A stretch of 64,000 bases of DNA from Metamycoplasma equirhinis (lineage in GTDB: Bacteria > Bacillota_I > Bacilli_A > Mycoplasmatales > Metamycoplasmataceae): assembly GCF_006385185.1 (NCBI RefSeq), contig NZ_VFIX01000003.1, positions 40,715 to 104,714 of the forward strand. Reading direction: 5' to 3'. A program made the position numbers and the translations under genes. Below, piece by piece: positions 46,781-57,644 of this stretch. The notes below the pieces were generated by a model that had not been told where the DNA came from, searched no databases, and saw only the letters and a list, made by a program, of their open reading frames with translations. How positions within the stretch are numbered: the stretch's first letter is position 1; each line of letters begins with the position of its first letter.

Positions 46781-47730
46781 TGAAAAAAGGTAATAATTTA
46801 AAAAAGAAAACTAATAAAAAAAATATTGAAGAAACTAGTATTCAAGATTTAAATTTAATTAATATTAATGCCCATAAGGAACCTTTTGAAATTCGTGATG
46901 AAGGCATCACCGTTAAAGTTCTTGATAATGCAACACTAAAAAAATATCGTAATGCCAATGAAAAGCCGCGAAAAAAGGATGCTAATTTTCATAAAAAAAA
47001 CGCCAAAAATTTCATAGTTGAAGTTGAAAATGTTGAAAAAACATACCTTTCAGGTAATGTTGCAACCGATGTTTTAAAAGGCATTAATTTGCAAATTGAA
47101 CGTGGTGAAATTGCAATATTGTATGGAAAATCAGGATCGGGAAAATCAACATTATTAAATATTATTAGTGCACTAGATAGACCCACAAATGGTTCGGTGA
47201 TTGTTAATAATGTAAACTTGCCGTATTTAAGCGATGCTAAGCAAACTTTATTTAGACGCGAAAATATTTCATTTATTTTCCAAAACTATAATTTGTTGCA
47301 AAACTTGAACAGCTACGATAATGTTGAAACTGGTGCTTTTTTGCAAAAAGATAAATCAAAACATTTGAATATTAAGCAATTATTTAAAGAATTTGATTTG
47401 GAAGAATGTATGTATAAATATCCGTCACAAATGTCTGGTGGTCAACAACAACGTGTATCTATTTTGCGGGCAATTGCTAAAAATGCTGAAATAATTGTTG
47501 CTGATGAACCAACAGGTGCTTTAGATGAAAAAACTGGATTAATAGTGCTAAAAATTCTTCAACAAATTAACCAAAAATATGGAACAACAATTATTATTGT
47601 TTCTCATGATCCTGATGTTGCTGCTATGGCTGATAAAGTTATTTATCTTGAATTGGGTAATATTAAGGAAATTAAAAAACAAGAAAGAAAATGGTTAATC
47701 GATAAAGAAAATCAATTAAATGTTTTGTAA
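46780..47730 (+). CDS. ABC ATPase of the giant permease (LolD/MacB type)
   Basis: 316 residues. The first 85 are a highly charged Lys/Asn-rich extension not found in ordinary LolD. The ATPase domain follows: FIVEVENVEKTYLSG, Walker A GKSGSGKST, Q-loop FIFQNYNLLQNLNSYDNV, signature MSGGQQQRVSILRAI, Walker B IIVADEPTGALD and the switch IVSHDPDVA. These identify the MacB/LolD subfamily, the usual partner of FtsX-like permeases. Its ATG shares a base with the permease stop (TAATG), so they are made together. A terminator follows at once. Confidence 0.93.
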   Translation: MKKGNNLKKKTNKKNIEETSIQDLNLININAHKEPFEIRDEGITVKVLDNATLKKYRNANEKPRKKDANFHKKNAKNFIVEVENVEKTYLSGNVATDVLKGINLQIERGEIAILYGKSGSGKSTLLNIISALDRPTNGSVIVNNVNLPYLSDAKQTLFRRENISFIFQNYNLLQNLNSYDNVETGAFLQKDKSKHLNIKQLFKEFDLEECMYKYPSQMSGGQQQRVSILRAIAKNAEIIVADEPTGALDEKTGLIVLKILQQINQKYGTTIIIVSHDPDVAAMADKVIYLELGNIKEIKKQERKWLIDKENQLNVL

Positions 47731-47735
47731 TTAGG

Positions 47736-47765
47736 AAATATCAACATAATTTGTTGATATTTTTC
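47736..47765 (+). terminator. Terminator of the giant permease operon
   Basis: An 11-bp perfect stem, AAATATCAACA / TGTTGATATTT, with a five-base loop, then a T-run. Confidence 0.88.
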
Positions 47766-47818
47766 TTTAATTTTTTTATAATATTTTTTATCATTAATTA
47801 AGTGAAAAGAGGAAAAAC

Positions 47819-48163
47819 ATGTTAACTGAAAATTGATGTTTGGCACTTCTAGTATTTGGATTTTTCGCAGTTATATATACATGAGCTGTTACTATTGTAT
47901 ATTACATTAAAAACATTAGTAAAAAATGAAGATTATCAATCTATATTATCTATGGCTTTTTAATAACTGCAGCAATATTATGCGTTGGTATAGCAGACGG
48001 TTATACGTCACAATTAAAACGCGCAAACGGAGCAACAATCGCTAAATTCACATTTTATATTATGTTCATGATTTTAGCATATTCAAACTTTGTTGCTTTT
48101 ACAATTATTACTATATTACGTGCAACAAATCGTTATATAGCGGCAAAAAATTCAAGAAATTAA
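47819..48163 (+). CDS. Small integral membrane protein
   Basis: Not recognised. 114 residues with three TGA-Trp codons. Three hydrophobic segments: about residues 7-29 (LALLVFGFFAVIYTW), 40-59 (YIIYGFLITAAILCVGIA) and 78-99 (YIMFMILAYSNFVAFTIIT). A strong SD, AAGAGGAAAA, precedes the ATG, and the gene is flanked by terminators on both sides, so it is probably monocistronic. Confidence 0.75.
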
Positions 48164-48243
48164 TATCTAAAATAATCAAACATATCAAGCTTTTAGCTTA
48201 ATTTTTTTTATTATTCTTAGTCATCTTTTATCAGAAAATAAAA

Positions 48244-48270
48244 ATATTGGCAAAACCAATATCTATTTTT
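48244..48270 (+). terminator. Terminator between convergent genes
   Basis: ATATTGG / CCAATAT stem with a CAAAA loop followed by a T-rich run. It overlaps the 3' end of the LicD-like gene on the other strand. Confidence 0.65.
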
Positions 48271-49018
48271 TTTCTTCATTAAATAAATCAATATCGATAC
48301 AATTTCTATGAATATATAATAATTGTTCTGGCTCTTTGTTTTTAAAATTAGAACCATATAAATTTTTCAAATATATTTCGCTTTCAGCGATAACTTTACA
48401 TGGGCTTTCGGCACAAATTTCATTATTCAATTTAAGACTTAAATTTGAAATTCACTTTTTAGATGAAAAATGATTAATAATTGAATTTGTAACTAAAAAA
48501 CCTTCATATTCATCGGAATATAAACTATTAACTACATCTTTATATGTTAATAATCTAGTAAATTTTTTAGCAAATTTAGACAGTCAAATTTTATTATTTA
48601 TTTTAGGAATATTTGAAGATGACATTGTAGCATAATGATTAATTGAAATTTTTCTTTTATTTCTAAATTTAAGATATTTTTTAATATTTTTTGCCTTAGT
48701 TGGAATTATTAAATTAATGTTAATAAAAGCTTGTTTTGCATATATATTTTTGTTATCTAAAACAAATTTATTTTGCAAAGAAAAATAATCAGAATGATTG
48801 GTATTATCTAAAATTCGATTTGGCAGCAATTCTTTTAATTTTTCATATGAATCAAAAGTCATCATTACGGTGTGAAAATCAATATTTTCCGCTCAATTTT
48901 CATTACTATAACATGACAAAAGGCTAATTTCATCTAGACTATATCAGATCTTATTTGTTTCACAAATGCTACAAAATTCGCTCAAAATTTCGTTTTTTTC
49001 TTTTTGGATGTTGTTCAT
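48263..49018 (-). CDS. LicD-family-like protein with degenerate active site
   Basis: 251 residues. The order of features fits LicD-type nucleotidyltransferase-fold proteins (phosphocholine or similar group transfer to surface glycans or lipids): ILSEFCSICETNKIWYSLDE, SLLSCYS, ENIDFHTVMMTFDSYEKL, and near the end ESEIYLKNLYGSNF. The WDDDID metal motif of the family is replaced by WAENID, so only one acidic residue remains in place. Several TGA-Trp codons lie inside. It stands alone on the minus strand. The resemblance is by pattern only; an inactive or altered transferase is likely. Confidence 0.5.
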
Positions 49019-49108
49019 ATTTATTAATTATAGATTAATAGTTTCAATAATATCGTTAGAAAATAGTAAAAATGGTAAAATAATATTTATTTAATTAGAA
49101 GGAATACT

Positions 49109-51259
49109 ATGTCTAAAAAGAATGCAAAAATCGAAACAACCGAACAAAAAACAAAACGTAAGAAAGTTTTATGAGGCTCTTTTTGAGCTACAACATTAGC
49201 TGCTACCGTTGCAACCGGTATTGCAGTTCCTTTAGTTCAAGCTAAAAAAGCCTTGCCAAAACCAACACCATTATTACAAGACAACGATTCAATTTTTTCA
49301 TTTACTGATCCAAATGGAAAAACCTACAAACATACTTGAGGTGAAATTAAAAAACAAGCCGAAAAAGCCAGCCCAGGTAAAAATATTGCTGAAGGTGTTG
49401 CTAAACATTTAACAAAGTTTCTTTACGAGAAAGAATATGAGGCTTCTTTATGATATGAAGCTGTTTATAATGCAGACAAAGCTAAGGAAGATGAAAGAAA
49501 ACTATCACTTCCATCAGTAGACGAAATTAAAGAAGATGAAACTAAGAAAATCAATGACCTTGAAAAGAAATATCAAGAACAATATGGCTTAGAAAAAAAA
49601 TGAAACGAAAAATTTTTAGAAAGATTGGCTTCAAGCGAATACGGTAACGCCAAATCAAAAAAAGAAGCAATCGAAAACAAAGTAGTTTCAAGATTAAATA
49701 ACGAAGCATTCCGTAGATTTAATACTGAAGTAAACACTGATTTTAGTTACTCAGAATTAAAAAACGGAATTATTGCTAACAAAGATGTTTACTATACATA
49801 TAAAGGTAAAAAAGTAGAAGTTGCTAAAAAAGGTGACAAAATCATTTTAGAGTTTGCTAAGGAAAATGAAAACTATGTTTTGCCAAAAGAAACCGATGTT
49901 GAAATTAAAACAAATCCAAAAGACGAAGTTAAAATTCCGATGTTTGTTTCAAAAACTTTTATCAAAGAATTAAGAAATCCAAGCAGATATATTGCACCTT
50001 GAATTAAAAGAAAACAAGCTATCGTTTCAACATTTAATTTAGCAGCACACCCTGATTTAAAAGATAGTAAAAAACCTTGGACAGTAACAAAAGCTGAAAT
50101 TATTAAGCTTTTAAAATTTTCGGCATACCCACAAGAAAACGACAAAGTTAAATTAGCCTTGGGGATTGATATGTTAACCGAATTTAAAGGATTATCAGTT
50201 CTGCTAGAAAAATCGGAAATTACTAAAAAAGAAGAAATTGAAGCACAAAATAATAAAGCGATGCTTGAATATGTTTCGTCTAGTGCTGAGTTAGCTGGAA
50301 AATATGGATCAAACGGTTTTGAAAATATTACTTCACAAATTAAATCTAAGGAAACTGATGTATTTGTTCCGTTAGTTTCAATGCTATTAGGATCTTCAAC
50401 AAGCGCAGGAGATAAAAAGATTTTTAAATTCGAAAAGAAAGATAATTTATTTTCTGAATTGAAAACAAAATTAGTTGCATTATTTGGAGAAAACGAATTT
50501 AAAGACAAAAATGGCGCTTCTAAAAAATTTAAGGAAATTTTAAATGTGGGCTCAACAGAATTAGAAAAAACTTTTGATTCTGATTTATATGCAAGTTATA
50601 ATGCAGCTATTGAAAAATATATCAATGATTTAACAGACAAAGATTTTAATGATCCATTTGGGCTAACATTTAGAGATGTATTTGGTGATTCAACTAAAAA
50701 TTATCGTGTTGCAACAATTATCGAAAGTAAACAAAATAAAATTCTTGTTACGCCAAAAGGAATTCAAATTAAAAACTTATTTGAATTATCAAGCGAAGAT
50801 GTAGTAAAAAGACTAATTTTAAATGATCTTGCAATTCAATCTAAAGCAAAATACAATAGTACATTACTTTCACAATTATTTAATCTTTCTGAAATTTTTT
50901 CAGATATTTTAACTAAAGATTATATGGTTGAAGATTTACTTAAAAATGAAGAATTTAAAACCCACCTTAAAAAGCAAGAATATAAGACATTAGAAGATAA
51001 AAATAAAACTTTTGATGATGCAGATATTGCTTTAGCGGCGAAATATGAAAAAAATCTTGCTGAAACTCTTAAATTCTCATTAATTCAAGGCAAAGCTTCA
51101 AAAATTAAAGAGTATGTTTCTGCGCAAATTAATTCAGGATTATACTCAGATTACAAATACGATTCTGCAACTAACAAATTTACACTTGAACCACATAATG
51201 ATAAAGAAATAGTAAGTTATTTATTTGAAGTACTTGTTGATTACATTAAAAATATATAA
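49109..51259 (+). CDS. P80-like HinT-interacting membrane protein
   Basis: 716 residues with an N-terminal membrane segment (about residues 23-45, after KRKKVLWGSFW) and a long, Lys/Glu-rich extracellular region. With the lipoprotein and HIT-family gene that follow, it reproduces the P80-P60-HinT locus described in M. hominis, where P80 and P60 form a surface complex that binds cytosolic HinT. SD: AGAAGGAA. TGA-Trp codons occur in the first 180 residues. The identification rests largely on this synteny. Confidence 0.82.
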
Positions 51260-51269
51260 GGAGTAAGAC

Positions 51270-53024
51270 ATGAAAAAAATATCAGAAATTTTGTATACTT
51301 TAGCGCCAATTGCCACTTTACCAATTGTATCTGTTATCGCTGCTTCATGCAATAAAAAATCAAATCAAACTGATAACGCTGGATATCAATCAAAAATTTT
51401 AAAAGATATCCTATCAAAAAACAAAATACTTACCGAATTAACAAGTGCCTATCTATCTGTATTTTATGCAAAAGAATTTGATGCCAAAACATTTACTGAT
51501 GAAGAAAAGAAAGATAAATTTTTAAAATTGATGATTGAAAGTGGAAATAAAATATACGATGATACAAAAGAAGCATTTGATTATTTTGCTTCTTCAAGTC
51601 TTAAAGCAGATCCACAATTCTTTTGAAACCTTAAAGCAACATTCACAAGTGCCGAGATAGATACAACATCATATAATCCATCGCCTTACAAAAAACCTAA
51701 TGAAGAAGAAATGAAATTTGTTATTAAACATTCAAATGTTCTACCAACAAGTGTTAGATTACAAATTCAAAAAATGCTTTTGACTAGATTGTATTTACTA
51801 AAAGATCGTGAAGAATTTAAAAAATTAGCCAATAATGCTTCTGGCGATGATAAATACCAAGTTTCACAAAAGGAAATAATTGATAAAAAAGATACTCCTA
51901 CTTTACAAAAAGATATTTATAAATCTCTAGATTTAAAAAACGATTCATTATATTTAATTAAATATTTGATTGAAAATTCAATGATACAGTCATGAGAATT
52001 TGAAGACACTCGTGATATGAACTTGCGTTGAAGTAAAGCTAATGTTTCTTCATTTGAAGATTTTAATAATTTAGCCAAATATCAACCTTCTGGCGAGGAA
52101 AAATATGGCTTTAATCCCGTTGCTTCTGAATTTGACCATTTAATTTCTATAAGTGAATCAGAGCATTTTGATTTTAAAAATTTGCGTGCATACAAAGGGT
52201 TTGCAAAAAATTCAATTAATGCTGATGACTTATCATCATCATTATATTCATTATTAAATCAAAAATCAGTAATATACGGATTTATTGATCCTAGAACAAA
52301 CAAAGTTTATTCGCAAGACAATTTCAAGTTTTCAAAAATTTTAGCCCAAGAAAAGAAAACTCCTATTGTTAAACCAACCGTCAAACTAAATGAAAAAGCC
52401 ACAAAAGACACATTAAATATTTTTGACAACGAAGACTTTGAAATTGATGGATTCACTAGAGACACAACTAATAAATCACTATTCACAAAAGAAATTACCG
52501 TTGACTCAATAAAATACAAATTATTACTTGAACAAAAAGGTTCAATTACCTTTGATAGTCAATTTCTAACTGTTCCACTTGATTTAACAGTGGAATCATT
52601 AGAAAAAAGAATCAATTATGATTTCAAAGCAAAAATTAAATATGATAAAAATGCAAAGAAATTTGAAGCTCTAACGGAGCCAGAAACTGCTATTTATAAC
52701 TTAGACAAACATCAAAGTTCAGTCAATATGTATAAAGATGGCAAAATAACTGCTAAATATGTAGTTAAAGTTGCTCCACTTGCTAAAGATAGAAAAGTGA
52801 CAGTCGATGGCAAAGAAGAAGAAAGAAAAATCTTTTCATTTGAAGACACACCATGAAAAGAAGCAACACAGCAAAGAGTTATTGCAAATAACATCATTAT
52901 CGCTAACTCAGCAGTGCTATTTAAAGAAGCCTTTAAATACTTTACCGAGATGGGCTTCAAAATTGATTTAATTAATTCTAAAAAAGAGGTAATTGATACC
53001 TTAAAGATTGAGGGACTAATATAA
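51270..53024 (+). CDS. P60-like HinT-interacting lipoprotein
   Basis: 584 residues. The signal peptide ends in SVIAASCNKK, a lipobox with Cys at about residue 28, so it is a surface lipoprotein. The mature part is hydrophilic with scattered TGA-Trp codons and no known domain. It starts ten bases after the P80 stop with SD AAGGAG, and its stop lies three bases before hinT. Gene order and sizes match the P60 component of the M. hominis P60/P80 complex. Confidence 0.83.
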
Positions 53025-53027
53025 TTT

Positions 53028-53354
53028 ATGGAAAAAGATACATTTCAACGTATTATTGATAGAGAAATTCCTGCAACAATCATTTATGAGGATGATAAAT
53101 TTATTGCTTTTCTAGATATTGATCCTGACGAAAAAGGACATTTTCTTGTAGTATCCAAAACATTTTCAAGAAATTTATATGATATCGAAAATAATGATTT
53201 AGCCGAATTAATAGTAAAAGCTAAAGAATTAGCAATTGAAGAAACTGAAAAATTGAATGCTAGCGGTTTTCAACTTGTAATTAACAATAATGAAACTTCT
53301 GGACAGTCGATTTTTAGAACTCATGTTCATATTATTCCAAGTTACGAAGATTAA
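53028..53354 (+). CDS. hinT: HIT-family protein HinT
   Basis: Histidine-triad purine nucleoside phosphoramidase-type protein, 108 residues. IIDREIPATIIYEDDKFIAF and FLDIDPDEKGHFLVVSK are typical, as is the C-terminal triad region GQSIFRTHVHIIPSYED. In the HxHxHxx motif the first His is Arg, while the nucleophilic middle His and the third His remain. Being last in the P80-P60-HinT operon, it probably binds the cytosolic side of that complex. A strong terminator follows. Confidence 0.95.
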   Translation: MEKDTFQRIIDREIPATIIYEDDKFIAFLDIDPDEKGHFLVVSKTFSRNLYDIENNDLAELIVKAKELAIEETEKLNASGFQLVINNNETSGQSIFRTHVHIIPSYED

Positions 53355-53362
53355 GACTTGAA

Positions 53363-53388
53363 AAAAACGCGAATAATAACGCGTTTTT
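53363..53388 (+). terminator. Terminator of the P80-P60-hinT operon
   Basis: Nine-bp stem AAAAACGCG / CGCGTTTTT around AATAATAA. The symmetric A/T flanks allow use by the convergent gene too. Confidence 0.85.
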
Positions 53389-54059
53389 TATTTGCTTTGT
53401 TTTAAAGGGTTTGACTTGAAAATAAAATTTTCCTTTACATATTTATTTGCATAATGTAAGATATCACGAATGTATTCAAAATAAATTTTATATTTTTTGA
53501 CATCGCCTTTTCAAATCAGTTTTCGGTTTGAACTTTTGGTAAAATCAATTGCTAAATAAACGTCAAAAATTTGATATTCTCTAACAGTTTCAATAATCAT
53601 TCCTTCAATTAAAGCTCGTATTTGTGGTGAAGAAATATTTATGTTTTGGCGTTTAAAAGTTTTACGTTCAAATCAATCTAGAAAGCCGAAATAAGTATCT
53701 CTTTGAAAAGCATATTTTTCATATTCCTTTTGAAATAACATGTGAACTTTATTTTCATCTTCATTTAATTTATAATCAGCAAATAATTTTTCTGTGTCAA
53801 TAGCTTGTTTTTCATACTTATTTTCCATCAGTAAAATTTGAATTACTTTGGCGACAATAAAAATAAATATTAATAAGAATACAACTCCAAAAAAATAACT
53901 GGCAATAGAACCACCTTTATTAATTTTATCAGTGATAACATGTGCGCCTAATAAAATTAAAATTATACCTATGCCTAAAAAAGCAAAAACAGCTAAAAAA
54001 CCGACCAAATTTATAATAACGTTTTTCGCATTATATTTTTTCGCTTTATTTTCATTCAT
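53388..54059 (-). CDS. Hypothetical membrane protein downstream of pncB
   Basis: 223 residues. Two membrane segments (about residues 15-38 and 52-77) are followed by a charged cytosolic domain with YEKYAFQRDTYFGFLDW and a conserved-looking IDFTKSSNRKLIWKGDVKKY. Not recognised. The start is taken at the ATG overlapping the pncB stop (TAATG), directly behind AAGGAG; the in-frame ATG at 54080 lies upstream of that SD. Cotranscribed with pncB. Confidence 0.75.
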
Positions 54060-55063
54060 TATTTTTTCTCCTTGCGCCATTCGATTAGATTTGGGTTTGT
54101 TAAATAAAATCTTCCTGCTTTAGCGATTTTTTCACCATTTAATTTAGTGGCATCAGCACTAAAGTTTACTCAAACTTTTAGTAGTGAAGCTCCCACACCG
54201 TATGCATCAACCGGCGCTTTTTCATCTTCAAAATCTTTGATTTTTTCAGCATTAAACCCACTAGAAACGGTTATTTTAACATGCTTACCGCCATTTTGAT
54301 CAAGCGCTTCTCTTAATCGCTTCACTTGTGTTGGAGTAACACCAAATTCTGCTTCACCCTCAGTAAACATTTTATCAATCAAAGCTTTTGAAGTGTCGAT
54401 TCTAACTCCATATAAATTTTTGCCAAATTCCTTGAGACATGCTAGTGAATCAGCGATTACATCGTTATGGAAATCAACTAATGCATAAAGTTTATCATTA
54501 GGAAAAGCTTTATGATATGCCTTACAAGCAGCTACCACATCGCCATGAAACATTTGAATTAAAGCATGTGGCATACTTCCATAGGTATGCTCTAAATTAT
54601 GATTTGAAGCAGCTAATGTAGAATGATTCTTTATTCCACCTAAATTTATTGCATAAGCATCATTAATTTGATTACGGTAGTGATCAGCTCGATCGGCCAT
54701 GCTAATAACTAATTTATTATTGGCAACAGAAATAATGCGATACGAATTTGTAGCAATAGAACTTTGTCTTGCTAAAATTCCGTCAATAATACCTTCTCAT
54801 TTACCAAATTCAAAATAAGGTCCTTCCAATTCAAGCACAACCTCACGATTATTAATTATGCTTCCTTCAGGAATGTATCTAATTTTGTATTTATCTATGT
54901 TAGTGTTTTTTTCTAGAAGTTCCAATACTTCATTAATTCCACAGAGCATTACATTATTATGTCTTTGAAAAAATTGTAAAGTAACGATATCATTTATTTT
55001 TTTGCTTTTAGCAATTTTTTCGGTTTTGAAAAAATAAATTGAAATTTTATCTTTTAATTTCAT
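54059..55063 (-). CDS. pncB: Nicotinate phosphoribosyltransferase
   Basis: First step of NAD salvage: nicotinate plus PRPP to nicotinate mononucleotide. 334 residues. Family features: the N-terminal FKTEKIAKSKKINDIVTLQF, the core INLGGIKNHSTLAASNH, GSMPHALIQMFHGD (active-site region), ALVDFHNDV, VRIDTS, VKITVSSGFN and a GVGASL phosphate-binding end. Trp is encoded by TGA at several points. SD: AAGGAGAAAA. Shorter than E. coli PncB, as in other mycoplasmas. Confidence 0.9.
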
Positions 55064-55185
55064 TTTTCTCCTTAGTGTATTTATTTATATTTTATTCTAA
55101 AATATCAAATATTAAAATTAATAGTGATTAATGGATTTTTAAATTATATTTTGTAATAAAATAAATAATATTAAAGAGAGGCAAT

Positions 55186-55542
55186 ATGAAATTACGTAAA
55201 TTAACTTATGAAACCAATATCTCATTATATTCAATGCTTTCAATTGTTTTTTATATATTTTCATTTACCGCATTATTGTCGGCAAGCATTTCATTAATTT
55301 CAAAGCTTAATTACAATTCATTAGTTTTTATTTTAAAATCCAGTCCAATGATTTTTGTTTGCCTAGCAATATTTTTGTTGGCGAACATATTGGTCATTAC
55401 TATTTCTATTTATGGAATAAAATACGCCAATATAAACAATAAAAGAGAATTAAGAAAATTTTATTTACTATCAGCAATAATTTTGCTTGGTTTTGGTTCA
55501 ATTATTTCGCTAGTAATAGCTTCATTTAAAATCTTAAAATAA
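55186..55542 (+). CDS. Small membrane protein
   Basis: 118 residues with three hydrophobic segments (about 18-40, 52-78 and 92-114). No conserved motif recognised. An AGAGAGG ribosome-binding site precedes the ATG. It lies between divergent pncB and the NrnA-like pair; no relation to either can be shown. Confidence 0.65.
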   Translation: MKLRKLTYETNISLYSMLSIVFYIFSFTALLSASISLISKLNYNSLVFILKSSPMIFVCLAIFLLANILVITISIYGIKYANINNKRELRKFYLLSAIILLGFGSIISLVIASFKILK

Positions 55543-55657
55543 TCAATTTGTTTTTCATGACTTCATAATTGAAAATCTCTTAAGAATTAATTTATTAATT
55601 CTATATAATTAAAAGTATAAGAAAATTGCTTTTAATAAAATAATTAAGGAGAATAAT

Positions 55658-56629
55658 ATGGCAAAAAATACATGAAAAACCGCGCTTGAAGCGATTGAAA
55701 AATACGATAATATTTTCATTTTTCATCACATTAGACCAGATGGCGATTGTTTAGGTTCACAATTTGGCTTGCGCGAATTGATAAAGACAAATTATCCAAA
55801 GAAACATGTTTTTGTGTTCGGTGATAATGTTGGCTTATTTCCATTTTTAGAATGAGAATTTGATAAATTTGAAGAAGTTGATAAAAAATATTTTAAAAAT
55901 TCGCTTGGCGTAGTAGTTGATGCTAACTCATCAAATCGAATTCAATTTGTTAATTTAATTTTAGACAAAAATTTTACTCACATGTTAAGAATCGACCATC
56001 ACCCTGTTGATCCAGATATTAATTATGACTATACTTGAGAAGATGCGACATATGCTGCTGCAGGCGAACAAATTGCTTATATTGCTATGAAATCAAATTG
56101 AGAAGTAACAACAAAAGCTGCAAAATATTTATATCTTGCAATTAACACTGACTCAGGACGTTTTATGTTTGACTATGTTCAAAAACGTACTTTTGATGTT
56201 GTTAGTTATTTACATAAAAATAATGATTTTCATGTTTGAGATGTTAACTTTCCGTTATCAATTCGCGAAGAAAAAAAGGTACGATTTAATGCATATGTAA
56301 TGTTAAATTACAAAAATGAAGGGAAAGTTTTATATTTTCATGCAACTAATAAAATTCAAAAGAAATTCAAATTAACTCCTATTGAAGCTAGTGATGTCGG
56401 CATTTTAGCTAATATTGGTGATTGCAAAATATGAGTTTTATTCATTGACCAGCCAGATGGTACAATTCGCGCTAGAGTTCGTAGCAATGAAATTTGAATT
56501 AATCACATTTGCGCTAAATATAAACCTGGTGGGGGTCATGAAGTTGCTGCCGGAGCGACTTGCTATAGTAAAAAGGAAATGTTTAATTTAATTGAAGACT
56601 TAAAATCAGAGGTTATTAAGCATGTTTAA
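55658..56629 (+). CDS. DHH-DHHA1 phosphoesterase, NrnA-like (copy 1)
   Basis: 323 residues. NrnA-type enzymes degrade nanoRNAs or pAp. DHH motifs: HHIRPDGDCLGSQFG, VVVDAN, IDHHPVDPD and AINTDSGRF. The DHHA1 domain ends in KPGGGHEVAAGA, which binds substrate. All metal ligands are present. SD: AAGGAG. It overlaps copy 2 by 8 bases; the two have near-identical first motifs and clearly arose by tandem duplication. Confidence 0.88.
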
Positions 56630-57611
56630 TATTTCCGCTGAAAAAAATGCACTTTTTAAAGAAATTGAAGCTAAAATAATAGCTCACAAAAATATAATAA
56701 TTTTTCACCATATTAGACCAGATGGTGATTGTTTAGGTTCACAATTTGGTCTTAAAAATTTAATCAAGGAAAATTTTCCTAATAAGAAAGTTTATACAGT
56801 TGGCGATTCAAAGGGTTGCTATGCTTTCTTGGATTTTTCAATGGATAATTTAAATTCATCCCAAAAAATTGATGATTCGCTTGCGATTATTGTTGACGCA
56901 AATTACAAAGAACGTCTTGAATGCCGAGAACTATTAGATAACAATTGTTTTGATGAAGTCATTAGAATCGACCACCATCCTAATGAAGATGACTTAAATG
57001 CTTCATTGCGTTGGGTTGAATCTGAAGCACCAGCCGCTGCGCAACAAGTCACTGAACTTGCTTACGGTTTAAATTGAAAATTAAACAGTACTGCAGCTAC
57101 ATATTTATACTTAGGCATATATACTGACTCTGTTCGATTGACAACAAATTTAACAAATGACAAGACTATGTTTTTAGTTTCTTGACTTTGAAAAAATGGC
57201 GCCAATAAAGATTTGCTTCATTCCGAAATGGCAAAAAAATCATTGAAGGACATCAAAGTAAATGCCTTTATTCAGCAAAATATGCAAATAAAAAATGGCG
57301 TTGTTTCATTTTTCTTTACATTAGAAGATCAAAAAAAATTAGGCATTGATGATCCGTTACTTGCTAATCGTCCTTTCACACTTTCATCTATAGATGATAA
57401 TAAGGCTTGAGTATTTTTCACCGAAGAAAAACCAGGACAAATTCGTTGTGAATTTAGATCAAATGGTTGTTGTGTTAGAAATGTAGCAGTTAAGTGGGGT
57501 GGCGGTGGACACCATAGAGCCTCAGGCGCTCAAATTAACGATTCAAAACTTATTCCTGAAATTGTTGAGGATCTAGAAAAGGAAGCCTTAATTCTGGCTA
57601 ATTATGATTAA
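56622..57611 (+). CDS. DHH-DHHA1 phosphoesterase, NrnA-like (copy 2)
   Basis: 329 residues. Paralogue of the preceding gene with HHIRPDGDCLGSQFG, IIVDAN, IDHHPNEDD, YTDSVRL and the DHHA1 end WGGGGHHRASGA. The second His in GGGHH (Glu in copy 1) and a divergent middle suggest different substrates, for example nanoRNA versus pAp. Translation is coupled to copy 1 by overlap. A terminator follows. Confidence 0.88.
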
Positions 57612-57644
57612 AAAAATGCGGGTTATATAATCTCGCATTTTTAA
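57612..57644. terminator. Bidirectional terminator
   Basis: AAAAATGCG / CGCATTTTT stem between the convergent NrnA-like gene and the ABC permease; it has A/T runs on both sides. Confidence 0.75.
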
